A DNA stretch of 64,000 bases from Streptomyces sp. CB02923 (GCF_001905005.1 NZ_LWKZ01000025.1:434001-498000); one strand, 5' to 3'. Positions 17,252 to 30,897 are shown, counted from the first letter of the stretch. Notes: a model not told the origin generated them from the letters alone. Numbers and translations: made by a program.

Positions 17252-18372
17252 TTCGGCGTTCGGGGGGCGTCTCCGGCCTCCGGGGCCTGGCGGTGCCTCC
17301 CGCGGCTCCGTGGGCCTACTCCGTACGTAGGCGCGGCTGATGCGGATGTGCGGGGCTGCTGGTGCGGACGTACGGGCAGCCGCGCCCGTACATGGATGTA
17401 CGGGCGTACGGACCACCCGCCCCGCGACGTACGACCGTCCGCCCAACGCCATACGACCGTCCGCCCAGCATCCGCAGAGCGCCCTCGAAGCGCCCTCGAA
17501 GTTCCCTCAGAACGCCTCACAGTCCGCCCGGAACGTCCTCCGACCCCCTCCTGAACCCCCGCTTCCGCCCCCTCCGGCAGCGTCCCCGCACCGTCCCGAT
17601 CCCGCCTCGACTCCCTGGGAGGACCCCGCTCTGTTCGATTCCGCGTCAGGTCACGGCCGTACTCCACAGATTGGCCAAGATTCTTCCGTCCACATGCTGG
17701 GGACTGGGAAGTTATCCCTGTGGCTTCCACAGGAGGGGCGGTCGCAGGGGCATCAGCCGAGGTCAGCGAGGTGTGGATTTGTGGCTAACACTCATCCACA
17801 GGGTGTGGACAGAGATTTCGTCCACAGGGGGTCGAACGCGTTGTCCACTGCCCGCCCACAGGTGGCTCGCCCTTGTCCCCAACTTCTCCACACCCCTGTC
17901 CACTGTTCGGCAAGGCAACACCCGGGCTCACCGGGGCGAGTGAAAGGCGTCACACCAAGGTGCCGGATTGGGCTGTGGGGAACCGGGGTAAAGCTGGGGA
18001 CAGGACTGGGGAGAAGTAGGGCTCCCCTGTGCATCGGGTGTGCATGAAGAGAGTCAGTCCACAGATCCGGCTGCTTATCCACGGCTGCCGCCCACAGGCC
18101 CGGTGGACAAAAAAACCGCGTTGACCTGCACAGATTCAGTTGTCCACGGTTTCCACAGGCCCTACTACTACGACCACAGATAGCTACCGGGGAACTCGTT
18201 TCGAATCGGGTCCTGTGCACAACTTGGGGATCGGTCGTCCGACGCCTCTCGACCCGACTTGACCCCGAGCCGCAACGGCTGCCGGTCACGTACGTCAGAC
18301 TGGTCTCCGGCGACCCAGCCGACGAAGAAGGCCAGCAGGGCGAGAGCCAGCAACAGCAGGAGGCGGTTTCCG
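17252..18372. other. oriC, chromosomal replication origin
   Basis: The non-coding stretch between dnaA and dnaN. Sites fully fitting YY[G/A/C]TCCACA are at 17686, 17792, 17804 (reverse), 17818 and 17884. One-mismatch sites are at 17660, 17723, 17772(r), 17841, 17852, 17896, 17974(r), 18055, 18075, 18088, 18102(r), 18140, 18149 and 18214(r). Boxes fall in two groups (17.66-17.98 and 18.05-18.22 kb), split by a box-poor ~75 bp, as in known Streptomyces origins. The first ~390 bp hold no boxes but have several GTACG-rich repeats. No clear AT-rich unwinding element stands out. Small ORFs here are not coding. Confidence 0.97.
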
Positions 18373-19503
18373 GTGAAGATCCGGGTGGAGCGCGATGTAC
18401 TCGCGGAGGCAGTGGCCTGGGCGGCCAAGAGCCTCCCGGCCCGTCCGCCGGTGCCCGTCCTCGCGGGCCTGCTGCTGAAGGCGGAGGAAGGCAGCCTGAG
18501 CCTCTCCGGCTTCGACTACGAGGTGTCGGCGCGCGTCTCCGTGGACGCGGACGTCGAAGAGGAAGGCACCGTCCTGGTCTCCGGCCGCCTGCTGGCCGAC
18601 ATCTGCCGCTCCCTCCCCAACCGCCCGGTGGAGATTTCCACCGACGGTGTACGAGTCACCGTCGTCTGCGGCTCTTCGCGCTTCACACTCCACACGCTTC
18701 CTGTGGAGGAGTACCCGGCACTGCCGCAGATGCCGACCGCCACCGGCACCGTGCCCGGTGAGGTCTTCGCCTCCGCCGCCGCCCAGGTCGCCATCGCCGC
18801 AGGCCGTGACGACACCCTCCCGGTGCTCACCGGTGTGCGGATCGAGATCGAGGGCGACACGGTCACCCTGGCCTCCACCGACCGCTACCGCTTCGCGGTG
18901 CGCGAGTTCCTGTGGAAGCCGGAAAGCCCGGACGCCTCCGCGGTGGCGCTGGTGCCCGCCAAGACGCTGCTGGACACCGCCAAGTCCCTCAGCAGCGGCG
19001 ACAGCGTCACGCTGGCGCTGTCCGGCTCGGGCGCCGGTGAGGGCCTGATCGGCTTCGAGGGCGCGGGCCGCCGGACGACCACGCGGCTGCTGGAGGGCGA
19101 CCTCCCGAAGTACCGGACGCTCTTCCCCACCGAGTTCAACTCGGTCGCCGTGATCGAGACCGCCCCCTTCGTCGAGGCCGTCAAGCGTGTGGCGCTGGTC
19201 GCCGAGCGGAACACGCCGGTGCGCCTGAGCTTCGAGCAGGGTGTGCTCATCCTGGAGGCCGGCTCCAGCGACGACGCACAGGCTGTGGAGCGGGTGGACG
19301 CGGACCTGGAGGGCGACGACATCTCCATCGCCTTCAACCCCGGCTTCCTCCTGGAGGGCCTGTCGGCCATCGACTCCCCGGTGGCCCAGCTGTCCTTCAC
19401 CACCTCGACCAAGCCGGCGCTCCTCAGCGGCCGCCCGGCCAAGGACGCCGAGGCGGACGACGCGTACAAGTACCTGATCATGCCGGTGCGCCTCTCCGGC
19501 TGA
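18373..19503 (+). CDS. dnaN: DNA polymerase III beta subunit (sliding clamp)
   Basis: A 376-aa clamp, of family length, made of three repeated clamp folds. It starts MKIRVERDVLAEAVAWAAKS and ends with the usual YLIMPVRLSG. The GTG start at 18373 has GCAGGAGG 9 nt upstream. The frame is open further 5' into oriC but the N-terminal sequence of the family begins here. It tethers the polymerase to DNA. Confidence 0.99.
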   Translation: MKIRVERDVLAEAVAWAAKSLPARPPVPVLAGLLLKAEEGSLSLSGFDYEVSARVSVDADVEEEGTVLVSGRLLADICRSLPNRPVEISTDGVRVTVVCGSSRFTLHTLPVEEYPALPQMPTATGTVPGEVFASAAAQVAIAAGRDDTLPVLTGVRIEIEGDTVTLASTDRYRFAVREFLWKPESPDASAVALVPAKTLLDTAKSLSSGDSVTLALSGSGAGEGLIGFEGAGRRTTTRLLEGDLPKYRTLFPTEFNSVAVIETAPFVEAVKRVALVAERNTPVRLSFEQGVLILEAGSSDDAQAVERVDADLEGDDISIAFNPGFLLEGLSAIDSPVAQLSFTTSTKPALLSGRPAKDAEADDAYKYLIMPVRLSG

Positions 19504-19565
19504 TCCGCCCTGGCTGATCGCTTCCGTACGGCCGTCCGCCGACGGAAGTCACCCGGGAGTTTTCA

Positions 19566-19620
19566 CTCCGCCCCTGATACACCAGCGCTGCGTGCGTGCA
19601 TCAGGGGCGGAGTTGTTTTT
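19566..19620 (+). terminator. dnaN terminator (intrinsic, with T-run)
   Basis: A 13-bp perfect stem CTCCGCCCCTGAT (19566-19578 with 19600-19612), a 21-nt loop and then TTGTTTTT, one of the few classical U-tract terminators in the window. Confidence 0.92.
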
Positions 19621-20310
19621 CTGTGGGGCGACTGTAAACAGTTTTTCCGGGGCGTTGTGCAAGATCACGGAATTCGACACGCAGTACCTTTCAGGCCGAG
19701 ATCTTCTTTCTGCGTTTCCGTGCTGAATAGCGGCTGACGGGAGAAATGCGATTTCTGACCTCTACGGGAAACCCGGTACGACGAGACGCAGTCCACCTCC
19801 ATATCCCGCCTCGAATCCCACGCTGCAGCACGCCGGATCGGGCAGGCGGCCGATGGCGGGCAAAAACTATCCACAGCCGGTGGATACAGCCTCGCCCCAC
19901 CGGCCCAGCCGCTGGTCACCGTGCTGCCGCTACCGCCCCGTGGGTCGAGTCTGTGGAAAAGCAGTCGGCGACAGCGCGGCATGACGTCGTCCGGAGCGGC
20001 GGAACAGTGACAGCACGGAGCGACGCGAAGGAAGCCTTTTCGAGTGAGCTGGTGCCCGCGGCCCGCGGCGGCACAGTGGCCGGGAATACCCGGTCGATCG
20101 CGGCGGGCTGGCACCGGAGATCCCCCGCGAGGCGTACCTCGCTTCGGCTGTCGCCCGCCCGTAACCGAAAAGGTGAAAGGCCCGGGAACAACGCCCCGCT
20201 CTGCCGCCGGTTGTCCACAGGTGTGGGGGGCGGGCCGCCGCGTCGTGGCTTCGAGCGTAAACTCGACGCGTAGGGCGGGGATGTGCCGTAACGCAACGTA
20301 AGGGGTACTG
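19621..20310. other. Long dnaN-gnd intergenic region with DnaA boxes
   Basis: Together with the terminator this is an 807-bp gene-free gap. It has a box CTATCCACA (19867-19875), TGTGGAAAA (19952-19960, complement TTTTCCACA) and a perfect TTGTCCACA (20211-20219) 92 bp before gnd. The first ~250 bp are markedly less GC-rich than the surroundings. A 175-aa ORF on the + strand (19746-20273) has no recognisable domain and basic, repeat-free composition; I do not call it. AAGGGG precedes the gnd start. Confidence 0.6.
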
Positions 20311-21192
20311 ATGGAGCTCGGTCTCGTCGGTCTCGGCAAGATGGGCGGCAACATGCGCGAGCGCATCCGCCGCGCAGGCCACACCGTCATCGGATACGAC
20401 CGCAACCCGGACCTGGCTGATGTCCACAGCCTCAAGGAACTGGTGGACGGGCTCAAGGGGCCGCGCGTGGTGTGGGTCATGGTGCCCGCCGGCGATGCGA
20501 CCCAGGCGACCATCGACGAGCTGGGCGAGCTGCTGTCCCCCGGTGATGTCGTGGTGGACGGCGGAAACTCCCGCTGGACCGACGACGAGAAGCATTCCGA
20601 GGAGCTGCGCGCCAAGGGCATCGGCTTCGTCGACTGCGGCGTCTCGGGCGGTGTCTGGGGCCTGGAGAACGGCTACGCGCTGATGTACGGCGGCTCCACG
20701 GAGGACGTCGCCAAGGTGCAGTCGGTCTTCGACGCGCTCAAGCCGGAGGGCGACTTCGGTTCGGTGCACGCCGGCAAGGTCGGCGCGGGCCACTTCGCCA
20801 AGATGGTCCACAACGGCATCGAGTACGCCATGATGCAGGCCTACGCCGAGGGCTGGGAGCTGCTGGAGGCGGTCGACTCGGTCACCGATGTGCGCGAGGT
20901 CTTCCGCTCCTGGCAGGAGGGCACGGTCATCCGTTCCTGGCTGCTGGACCTGGCGGTCAACGCGCTGGACGACGACGAGCACCTGGAGAAGCTCCGGGGC
21001 TTCGCCGCCGACTCCGGCGAGGGCCGCTGGACGGTCGAGGCCGCGATCGACAACGCCGTACCGCTGCCCGCGATCACGGCGTCGCTCTTCGCGCGCTTCG
21101 CCTCCCGCCAGGACGACTCGCCGCAGATGAAGATGATCGCGGCGCTGCGGAACCAGTTCGGCGGCCACGCCGTCGAGAACGCGAAGAAGTAG
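20311..21192 (+). CDS. gnd: 6-phosphogluconate dehydrogenase, decarboxylating (short type)
   Basis: A 293-aa enzyme of the short GndA/YqeC-like class (the long class has ~470 aa), giving ribulose 5-phosphate, CO2 and NAD(P)H from 6-phosphogluconate. Seen are the Rossmann motif GLVGLGKMGGNM, VDGGNSRW, the substrate motif CGVSGGVWGLENG and the catalytic GAGHFAKMVHNGIEY. It lies between dnaN and recF, the placement typical of Streptomyces. ATG 20311 has AAGGGG upstream. Confidence 0.96.
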   Translation: MELGLVGLGKMGGNMRERIRRAGHTVIGYDRNPDLADVHSLKELVDGLKGPRVVWVMVPAGDATQATIDELGELLSPGDVVVDGGNSRWTDDEKHSEELRAKGIGFVDCGVSGGVWGLENGYALMYGGSTEDVAKVQSVFDALKPEGDFGSVHAGKVGAGHFAKMVHNGIEYAMMQAYAEGWELLEAVDSVTDVREVFRSWQEGTVIRSWLLDLAVNALDDDEHLEKLRGFAADSGEGRWTVEAAIDNAVPLPAITASLFARFASRQDDSPQMKMIAALRNQFGGHAVENAKK

Positions 21193-21219
21193 CACCGCGA
21201 AGAGACAGACCGCGGAGCA

Positions 21220-21321
21220 AGCAGAACCGCGGAGAAGCAGGCCCGCGAAGCACTGAGCAAGCGGAGCAGCAGAACCGCGGAGCAGTAACCAAGCAGTCCG
21301 GTAGCAGCACAGTCCGGTAGC
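21220..21321. repeat. Short direct repeats in gnd-recF spacer
   Basis: AGCAGAACCGCGGAG occurs at 21220-21234 and 21268-21282; CAGTCCGGTAGC occurs at 21294-21305 and 21310-21321. The intervening DNA is made of similar CGCGGAGCA-like pieces. No protein is encoded. Confidence 0.8.
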
Positions 21322-21342
21322 CGGGGGAGGTCGGCGCGCCAC

Positions 21343-22479
21343 ATGCACGTATCGCATCTCTCGCTCGCCGACTTCCGCTCGTACGCCCGGGTCGAGGTCC
21401 CGCTCGACCCGGGCGTCACCGCTTTCGTGGGCCCCAACGGGCAGGGCAAGACCAACCTCGTCGAGGCGGTCGGCTATCTGGCCACCCTGGGCAGCCACCG
21501 GGTCTCCTCCGACGCTCCACTGGTGCGGATGGGCGCCGAGCGGGCGATCGTGCGGGCCGCGGTCGTCCAGGGCGAGCGACAGCAGCTGGTGGAGCTGGAG
21601 CTGAACCCGGGCAAGGCCAATCGGGCCCGCATCAACAGGTCGTCGCAGGTCAGGCCGCGTGACGTGCTGGGGATCGTACGGACGGTGCTGTTTGCGCCGG
21701 AGGACCTGGCGCTGGTCAAGGGCGATCCGGGGGAGCGCCGCCGCTTCCTGGACGAGCTGATCACGGCGCGTTCGCCGCGGATGGCGGGCGTGCGCTCGGA
21801 CTACGACCGGGTGCTCAAGCAGCGCAACACGCTCCTGAAGAGCGCGGCGCTGGCGCGTCGGCACGGCGGCCGTCAGATGGACCTGTCGACGCTCGACGTG
21901 TGGGACCAGCACCTGGCGCGCGTCGGCGCGGAGCTGCTGGCCCAGCGTCTGGACCTGATCGCCACGCTCCAGCCGCTGGCCGACAAGGCGTACGAGCAAC
22001 TGGCGCCGGGCGGCGGCCCGCTGGCCATGGAGTACCGCGGCTCGGCCGGTGACGGTGCGGACGGGGCCACCACGCGGGAGGAGCTGTACGGGCTGCTGAC
22101 CGAAGCGCTCGGCGCGGCCCGTAAGAACGAGATCGAGCGCGGGGTGACGCTGGTCGGTCCGCACCGCGACGACCTGGTGCTCAAGCTGGGGCAGCTGCCC
22201 GCCAAGGGGTACGCGAGCCACGGCGAGTCCTGGTCGTACGCGCTCGCGCTGCGGTTGGCCTCGTACGACCTGCTGCGTGGCGAGGGCAACGAGCCGGTGC
22301 TGGTGCTCGACGACGTGTTCGCGGAGCTGGACAGCCGGCGGCGGGAGCGGCTGGCCGAGCTGGTGGCGCCCGGTGAGCAGGTGCTGGTGACCGCGGCGGT
22401 GGACGACGACGTGCCGGGGGTGCTGTCCGGGGCCCGGTTCGCGGTGTCCGAGGGCGTCGCGGAGAAGGTCTCACCGTGA
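21343..22479 (+). CDS. recF: DNA replication and repair protein RecF
   Basis: A 378-aa SMC-like ATPase that helps load RecA at gaps. Walker A is GPNGQGKTN, preceded by the RecF N-terminal LSLADFRSYARVEV. The signature LALRLASYDLL is followed by Walker B VLVLDDVFAELDSRRRERL. The ATG at 21343 has a GGGGGAGG site. DUF721 follows 19 bp downstream. Confidence 0.98.
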   Translation: MHVSHLSLADFRSYARVEVPLDPGVTAFVGPNGQGKTNLVEAVGYLATLGSHRVSSDAPLVRMGAERAIVRAAVVQGERQQLVELELNPGKANRARINRSSQVRPRDVLGIVRTVLFAPEDLALVKGDPGERRRFLDELITARSPRMAGVRSDYDRVLKQRNTLLKSAALARRHGGRQMDLSTLDVWDQHLARVGAELLAQRLDLIATLQPLADKAYEQLAPGGGPLAMEYRGSAGDGADGATTREELYGLLTEALGAARKNEIERGVTLVGPHRDDLVLKLGQLPAKGYASHGESWSYALALRLASYDLLRGEGNEPVLVLDDVFAELDSRRRERLAELVAPGEQVLVTAAVDDDVPGVLSGARFAVSEGVAEKVSP

Positions 22480-22498
22480 GCGGGCGACGGAGCCGGTG

Positions 22499-23074
22499 AT
22501 GAGCGGCGAGCCACCGGACCGGCCCTCCGAGGAGTCCTCGGAGCGGCCGCCCGGCGCCGAGCAGCCCAAGCCCCCGGAGCTGTCCGGGATCGATCTGGCC
22601 CGGCAGGCGCTGGTCGCGGCCAAGGAGCAGGCGAAGGCGCGGGGCGCCGCGGCGCAGCAGAAGAAGCAGGCGCGCCGTGGCGGTCTGCGATCCGGCGCGC
22701 GCGCCGACGGGCGCGATCCACTGCCGCTGGGTGCGGCGATCAACCGGTTGATCACGGAGCGCGGCTGGGAGACCCCGGCGGCGGTCGGCGGCGTCATGGG
22801 GCGCTGGCCGCAGCTGGTGGGCCCGGAGGTGGCGCAGCACTGCGAGCCGCAGAAGTACGACGAGGACGCGCGCGTGCTGACGGTGCAGTGCGACTCGACG
22901 GTGTGGGCGACGCAGCTGCGGCTGCTGGCGCCGCAGCTCGTGGCGCGGCTGAACCAGGATCTGGGCCAGGGCACCGTAAAGATGATCAAGGTGCTGGGTC
23001 CGGGTGGTCCGGCGCGGCGGTACGGGCCGCTGCGGGCGCCCGGCAGCAAGGGTCCCGGGGACACATACGGCTGA
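22499..23074 (+). CDS. DUF721 (DciA-like) protein
   Basis: A 191-aa protein. The N-terminal ~70 residues are Pro/Glu/Lys-rich, and the DUF721 fold follows from ~residue 75 (LGAAINRLITERGWETPAAV, then VMGRWPQLVGPEVAQHCEP and LTVQCDSTVWATQLRLLAPQL). DUF721 proteins next to recF/gyrB, such as mycobacterial Rv0004, are described as DciA-type partners of the replicative helicase. That role is inferred here. The ATG at 22499 has GGAG 6 nt upstream; GTG 22496 is directly adjacent and in frame. Confidence 0.88.
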   Translation: MSGEPPDRPSEESSERPPGAEQPKPPELSGIDLARQALVAAKEQAKARGAAAQQKKQARRGGLRSGARADGRDPLPLGAAINRLITERGWETPAAVGGVMGRWPQLVGPEVAQHCEPQKYDEDARVLTVQCDSTVWATQLRLLAPQLVARLNQDLGQGTVKMIKVLGPGGPARRYGPLRAPGSKGPGDTYG

Positions 23075-23251
23075 GGCGGACGCATGGTACGGGTGAGACT
23101 CCGCTCACCGTAGCCGGAGGTTGACAGCCCGAAGCGCTGAGCGCCCTCTTGAGCGTCCTGGGGCCCCTTCGCAGATATGGGGAGTCGGCCAACGGCACTT
23201 CAGGGCGGCACATGACGACTCAGGCGCCCGCAAACCCCCATTAGTGTCGGC

Positions 23252-23271
23252 GCTACCGGTAGACTGGTAGC
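23252..23271. promoter_or_regulatory. Palindrome upstream of gyrB
   Basis: GCTACC (23252-23257) and GGTAGC (23266-23271) around GGTAGACT, which resembles a -10 hexamer (TAGACT), 64 bp before gyrB. It may be part of the gyr promoter, which is supercoiling-sensitive in Streptomyces. Assignment is by eye. Confidence 0.45.
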
Positions 23272-23335
23272 AATCCCGCCCACTCGCGGAACATGTCGAA
23301 CGACGCAGCCGCCCTGCTTCTGATGGAGGCGGCTC

Positions 23336-25390
<2,055 letters not shown>

Positions 25391-25460
25391 GCCCTGTCGG
25401 CCCTCCCCCGCCCGGTGCGGGGACCGCAGCAGCCGCAGCTCGAAAGGATTTTGAACAGCA

Positions 25461-28085
<2,625 letters not shown>

Positions 28086-28100
28086 CGCGAGGAGTAGGTC

Positions 28101-28835
28101 GTGAGTGGAGCCACGGGCGCTGCGGCGGGTGGATCGGGAGACAGGAAGAACTCCCGGTCGGGACCCGCAACCGTGACGGAGGACAGCGCCCGTGGCTCCG
28201 CCACGTCCGGCGGCACCTCGTCCGAGGACTCCTATCAGGGGGGAACCGTGACCGACAGGCGTCAGCCGCACCCGCATTCCGCGTCGCAGCCGCAGCCCCC
28301 TGCCCAGGGGCAGAGCGGCCCGGCGTCCGGAACCCAGGGCGGGGGCACCAAGGGTGGCCAGCAGCCGTACCAGCCGCCCCAGGCGTACCGATCGGATGCG
28401 GGACAGGGCGCGGGGGCGCAGCAGGGGGTGCGCCGGCCGCGTACGGGCGCCAGTACGACGCCGCGGACGCGCAAGGCCCGCCTGCGCGTCGCGCGGGCCG
28501 ATCCGTGGTCGGTGATGAAGGTCAGCTTCCTGCTGTCCATCGCGCTCGGGGTCTGCACCATCGTGGCGGTCTCCGTGCTGTGGATGGTGATGGACGCGAT
28601 GGGCGTCTTCACGACCGTCGGCGGCACGATCAGCGAGGCGACGAACGCGGGGGACGGCGGCGGCTTCGACCTCCAGACGTTCCTCTCGCTGCCGCGGGTG
28701 CTGCTGTTCACCGGGGTCATCGCGGTGATCGACGTCGTGCTCGCCACGGCGCTGGCCACGCTCGGGGCCTTCATCTACAACATCTCGGCCGGGTTCGTGG
28801 GCGGCGTGGAGCTGACCCTCGCCGAGGACGAGTGA
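28101..28835 (+). CDS. DUF3566 membrane protein
   Basis: A 244-aa protein, 15 bp after gyrA, with GTG start and GAGGAG upstream. A ~125-residue Gly/Gln/Pro/Ser-rich cytoplasmic tail precedes a basic stretch and the DUF3566 domain. That domain has two membrane helices, VMKVSFLLSIALGVCTIVAV and a second near VLLFTGVIAVIDVVLATALA, and a conserved end ISAGFVGGVELTL. It is the same gene that follows gyrA in mycobacteria (Rv0007). The function is not established. Confidence 0.92.
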   Translation: MSGATGAAAGGSGDRKNSRSGPATVTEDSARGSATSGGTSSEDSYQGGTVTDRRQPHPHSASQPQPPAQGQSGPASGTQGGGTKGGQQPYQPPQAYRSDAGQGAGAQQGVRRPRTGASTTPRTRKARLRVARADPWSVMKVSFLLSIALGVCTIVAVSVLWMVMDAMGVFTTVGGTISEATNAGDGGGFDLQTFLSLPRVLLFTGVIAVIDVVLATALATLGAFIYNISAGFVGGVELTLAEDE

Positions 28836-28855
28836 CGGCTGCGGGCATCCTCGGA

Positions 28856-28874
28856 GGGGCCGTGCGGCGGCCCC
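28856..28874 (+). terminator. Hairpin after DUF3566 gene
   Basis: GGGGCCG and CGGCCCC with a 5-nt loop, 20 bp after the stop; further GC-rich pairing follows. A likely end of the gyrBA-DUF3566 transcript. Confidence 0.6.
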
Positions 28875-28907
28875 GTCCGGGGGCCCCGGGGCTCCCGGCG
28901 CACGATT

Positions 28908-28936
28908 TTGGGAATGCCTCTGAAGTGCGCTAATCT
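28908..28936 (+). promoter_or_regulatory. Promoter of tRNA-Ile
   Basis: TTGGGA (28908-28913), a 17-bp spacer and TAATCT (28931-28936), 13 bp before the tRNA 5' end. It fits a housekeeping sigma-70-type promoter. Confidence 0.65.
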
Positions 28937-28949
28937 TTCGGTGCAGCGC

Positions 28950-29026
28950 GGGGCTATAGCTCAGACGGTTAGAGCGCTTCCCTGATAAGGAAGAGGCCAC
29001 AGGTTCAAGTCCTGTTAGCCCCACCA
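28950..29026 (+). tRNA. tRNA-Ile (anticodon GAT)
   Basis: The full cloverleaf can be folded by eye. The acceptor GGGGCTA pairs with TAGCCCC, the D-arm is GCTC..GAGC and the anticodon arm CTTCC-CTGATAA-GGAAG. The T-arm is ACAGG-TTCAAGT-CCTGT, the discriminator A, and CCA is encoded. It stands alone, not in an rRNA operon. Confidence 0.98.
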
Positions 29027-29031
29027 GCGTG

Positions 29032-29066
29032 AAAGAGGCCCCACCGGAGACGGTGGGGCCTCTTTT
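29032..29066 (+). terminator. tRNA-Ile terminator
   Basis: A 15-bp perfect stem (29032-29046 with 29051-29065), GAGA loop and a short T-run, 5 bp after the tRNA. Confidence 0.9.
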
Positions 29067-29199
29067 GCGTTCCGGGGGATTCGGCGCGGGGTGGCGCACC
29101 GCTGTGCATTGGCCGGACCTAGGTCACCGATCGGTATCGGCCGGTGTGTATCATCGGCCCCCAGAGGTCCCCTACGTCAACGAAAGACGAGGTCGCGCG

Positions 29200-29334
29200 G
29201 TGAAGAAGCTTCTCCTGGTCGCACTGGCCGCCATCGGCGGGCTCCTCGTGTACCGCCAGATCCAGGCGGATCGCGCCGAGCAGGATCTGTGGACGGAGGC
29301 GACCGACTCCGTGCCCGCAGGTTCGGGTGTGTGA
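29200..29334 (+). CDS. DLW-39 family small membrane protein
   Basis: A 44-aa protein starting at GTG 29200 with ACGAGG 7 nt upstream. It has one short hydrophobic helix (KKLLLVALAAIGGLLVY) and the conserved end QDLWTEATDSV that names the DLW-39 family. The function is unknown. In Streptomyces it regularly sits just after the gyrA/tRNA-Ile region. Confidence 0.88.
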   Translation: MKKLLLVALAAIGGLLVYRQIQADRAEQDLWTEATDSVPAGSGV

Positions 29335-29364
29335 GACGCAGAGCAGTTCGTAGTCAACGTACGT

Positions 29365-29395
29365 ACCCCGGCCACCGTGTGACGGTGACCGGGGT
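29365..29395 (+). terminator. Terminator after DLW-39 gene
   Basis: A 14-bp stem with one mismatch (ACCCCGGCCACCGT against ACGGTGACCGGGGT) and a 3-nt loop, 30 bp after the stop. Confidence 0.75.
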
Positions 29396-29465
29396 CTCGT
29401 GCGTCCGGGGGCGGGCGGCGTGCGGCGCGGCCGTTCCCGCGGGTTTGCCATAGCACATAATTAGC

Positions 29466-29477
29466 TTGCAAAAGCAA
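29466..29477. promoter_or_regulatory. AT-rich palindrome TTGCAAAAGCAA
   Basis: A TTGC-N4-GCAA palindrome 20 bp before the secreted-protein start, inside an AT-rich island (about 29449-29481) with TAGCTTGC overlapping. It is a candidate operator or promoter element, noticed by composition only. Confidence 0.4.
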
Positions 29478-29496
29478 ATATGGTGAGGGGTGGCTC

Positions 29497-30897
29497 GTGG
29501 TGAGGGGGCGCACGAAGAGGGACGGGCGCGTCGGGAGGCTGGTGCCCGTACTGGTGCCCGTGCTCGTGTCCCTGCCGGTGCTGGCGGGTCCCGCGGCGGC
29601 GGGGCCCACGGCAGGTTTACGGGACAGCCTGCCCGCCTACAGGACGGCGCCTGGCGCCCGGCCCGTACAGGGCACCCAGGGCCCGTCCGGAGCGCCGCGG
29701 ATCGGGCCCGGGACGTACACCGACTCCCTCGCCCGCGGCGACGAGAAGTTCTACGCCGTGCGGCTGGACGGGAAATCCAGCGGCTACTTCTCCGCGGTAG
29801 CCGCGCCGCGGCCCGGCAGCGAGGTCGCGGACCACACCGAGAGCCTGAAGGTCAGCCTCCGGGACGCGGACGGCAACGCGTGCTCCCCGGGCGGCAGTAC
29901 GGCCTTCCACGGCCGCGGCATGGCGTACCCGATCGCCGACTACGCCACCCGGCGGGCCGACGGCCCGCGGACCAACTGCCAACGGGCAGGCGCCTACTAC
30001 GTCGTGGTCAAGCGGGCGGGCCGGACGTCGGCGGAGGGGGCGGGCCGCTGGCCCGTCGAACTGCGCTACCAGCGCGAGCCCGGCCTCACGGGCACACCGC
30101 CCGCACAGCCCGGTCCGGGCACCTGGTCCACCGCGACGCCCGTACCGCTGAGCGGCGGCACGAAGAAGGACGCCAAGGGCGGCACCGGCTTCAACGACGC
30201 CGGGCCGATCGGCAAAGGGGTGTGGCAGGACCGGATCAGGCCGGGGGAGACCCGCTTCTACCGGGTGCCGGTGGACTGGGGGCAGCAGCTCAGCGTGAGT
30301 GTGGAGCTGCCGGGCGGGGCGCTCACGGGCGGGGCGCTGTCCGGCGGGGACCCGAGGGCGGGGACGGCCCGGGGGCCGGGTGCGGTGGCCGGTTCGCGGC
30401 TCGTGGCGAGTGCTCTGGGGCTGGGGGTCTACAACCCGGCGCGGGGCCCGGTCAGCGACACCCGTTTCATCGCGTACGACGGGAAACCGGCCGCCGCCAG
30501 GGTCGTCACGGCCCCGGTGGACTACGGCAACCGTTACAACGCCACCGCCCCGGTCAGCGCGATGCGCTTCGCGGGCTCGTACTACCTTGCCGTGTCGCTC
30601 CACCCGGACGCCGCGAAGTACTTCAAGGACGGCACCCCGATAACTCTGCGCGTCGATCCTGCGGGCCGCCCGCAGCGCGGCCCCGACTACCGTGAGAAAA
30701 CCACCGACTTCTCCGTCACGCCGCAGGAACGGACAGCGTCCGAAGCTGGTATGACGACGCAACAGGTGGCTCAGAGCGGCACCTTGCGCATGGTGGGGTA
30801 CGGAGGCATCAGCACAGGAACGGTGCTGCTGCTGGCGCTTGGGGTGTGGGCGGTGGCAGCGCGCTGGAGAGGCGGCGGAGCGAGCAGGCCGCGCTGA
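29497..30897 (+). CDS. Secreted, C-terminally anchored protein of unknown function
   Basis: A 466-aa protein with a Sec signal peptide (basic RGRTKRDGR, hydrophobic LVPVLVPVLVSLPVLAG, cleavage near AAAGP). A large outside part follows, with two similar segments that each contain an F/R-F-Y-x-V strand motif (GDEKFYAVRLDG and GETRFYRVPVDWG). These suggest two beta-sandwich modules. A C-terminal membrane helix (GTVLLLALGVWAVAA) and a basic tail end it. I do not recognise the family. The start is GTG 29497 (GAGGGG 6 nt upstream); GTG 29500 is adjacent. It converges on the kinase gene. Confidence 0.8.
   Translation: MVRGRTKRDGRVGRLVPVLVPVLVSLPVLAGPAAAGPTAGLRDSLPAYRTAPGARPVQGTQGPSGAPRIGPGTYTDSLARGDEKFYAVRLDGKSSGYFSAVAAPRPGSEVADHTESLKVSLRDADGNACSPGGSTAFHGRGMAYPIADYATRRADGPRTNCQRAGAYYVVVKRAGRTSAEGAGRWPVELRYQREPGLTGTPPAQPGPGTWSTATPVPLSGGTKKDAKGGTGFNDAGPIGKGVWQDRIRPGETRFYRVPVDWGQQLSVSVELPGGALTGGALSGGDPRAGTARGPGAVAGSRLVASALGLGVYNPARGPVSDTRFIAYDGKPAAARVVTAPVDYGNRYNATAPVSAMRFAGSYYLAVSLHPDAAKYFKDGTPITLRVDPAGRPQRGPDYREKTTDFSVTPQERTASEAGMTTQQVAQSGTLRMVGYGGISTGTVLLLALGVWAVAARWRGGGASRPR

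Noticed and set aside
17340..18047. 235-aa and related ORFs in oriC
   Set aside because: They run through the DnaA boxes and have no family similarity that I can see.
19746..20273. 175-aa ORF in the dnaN-gnd gap
   Set aside because: No domain, odd basic composition, weak start, and it contains DnaA boxes; better explained as non-coding.
19930..22221. 763-aa open frame on the - strand over gnd and recF
   Set aside because: It overlaps two certain genes and has shadow composition.
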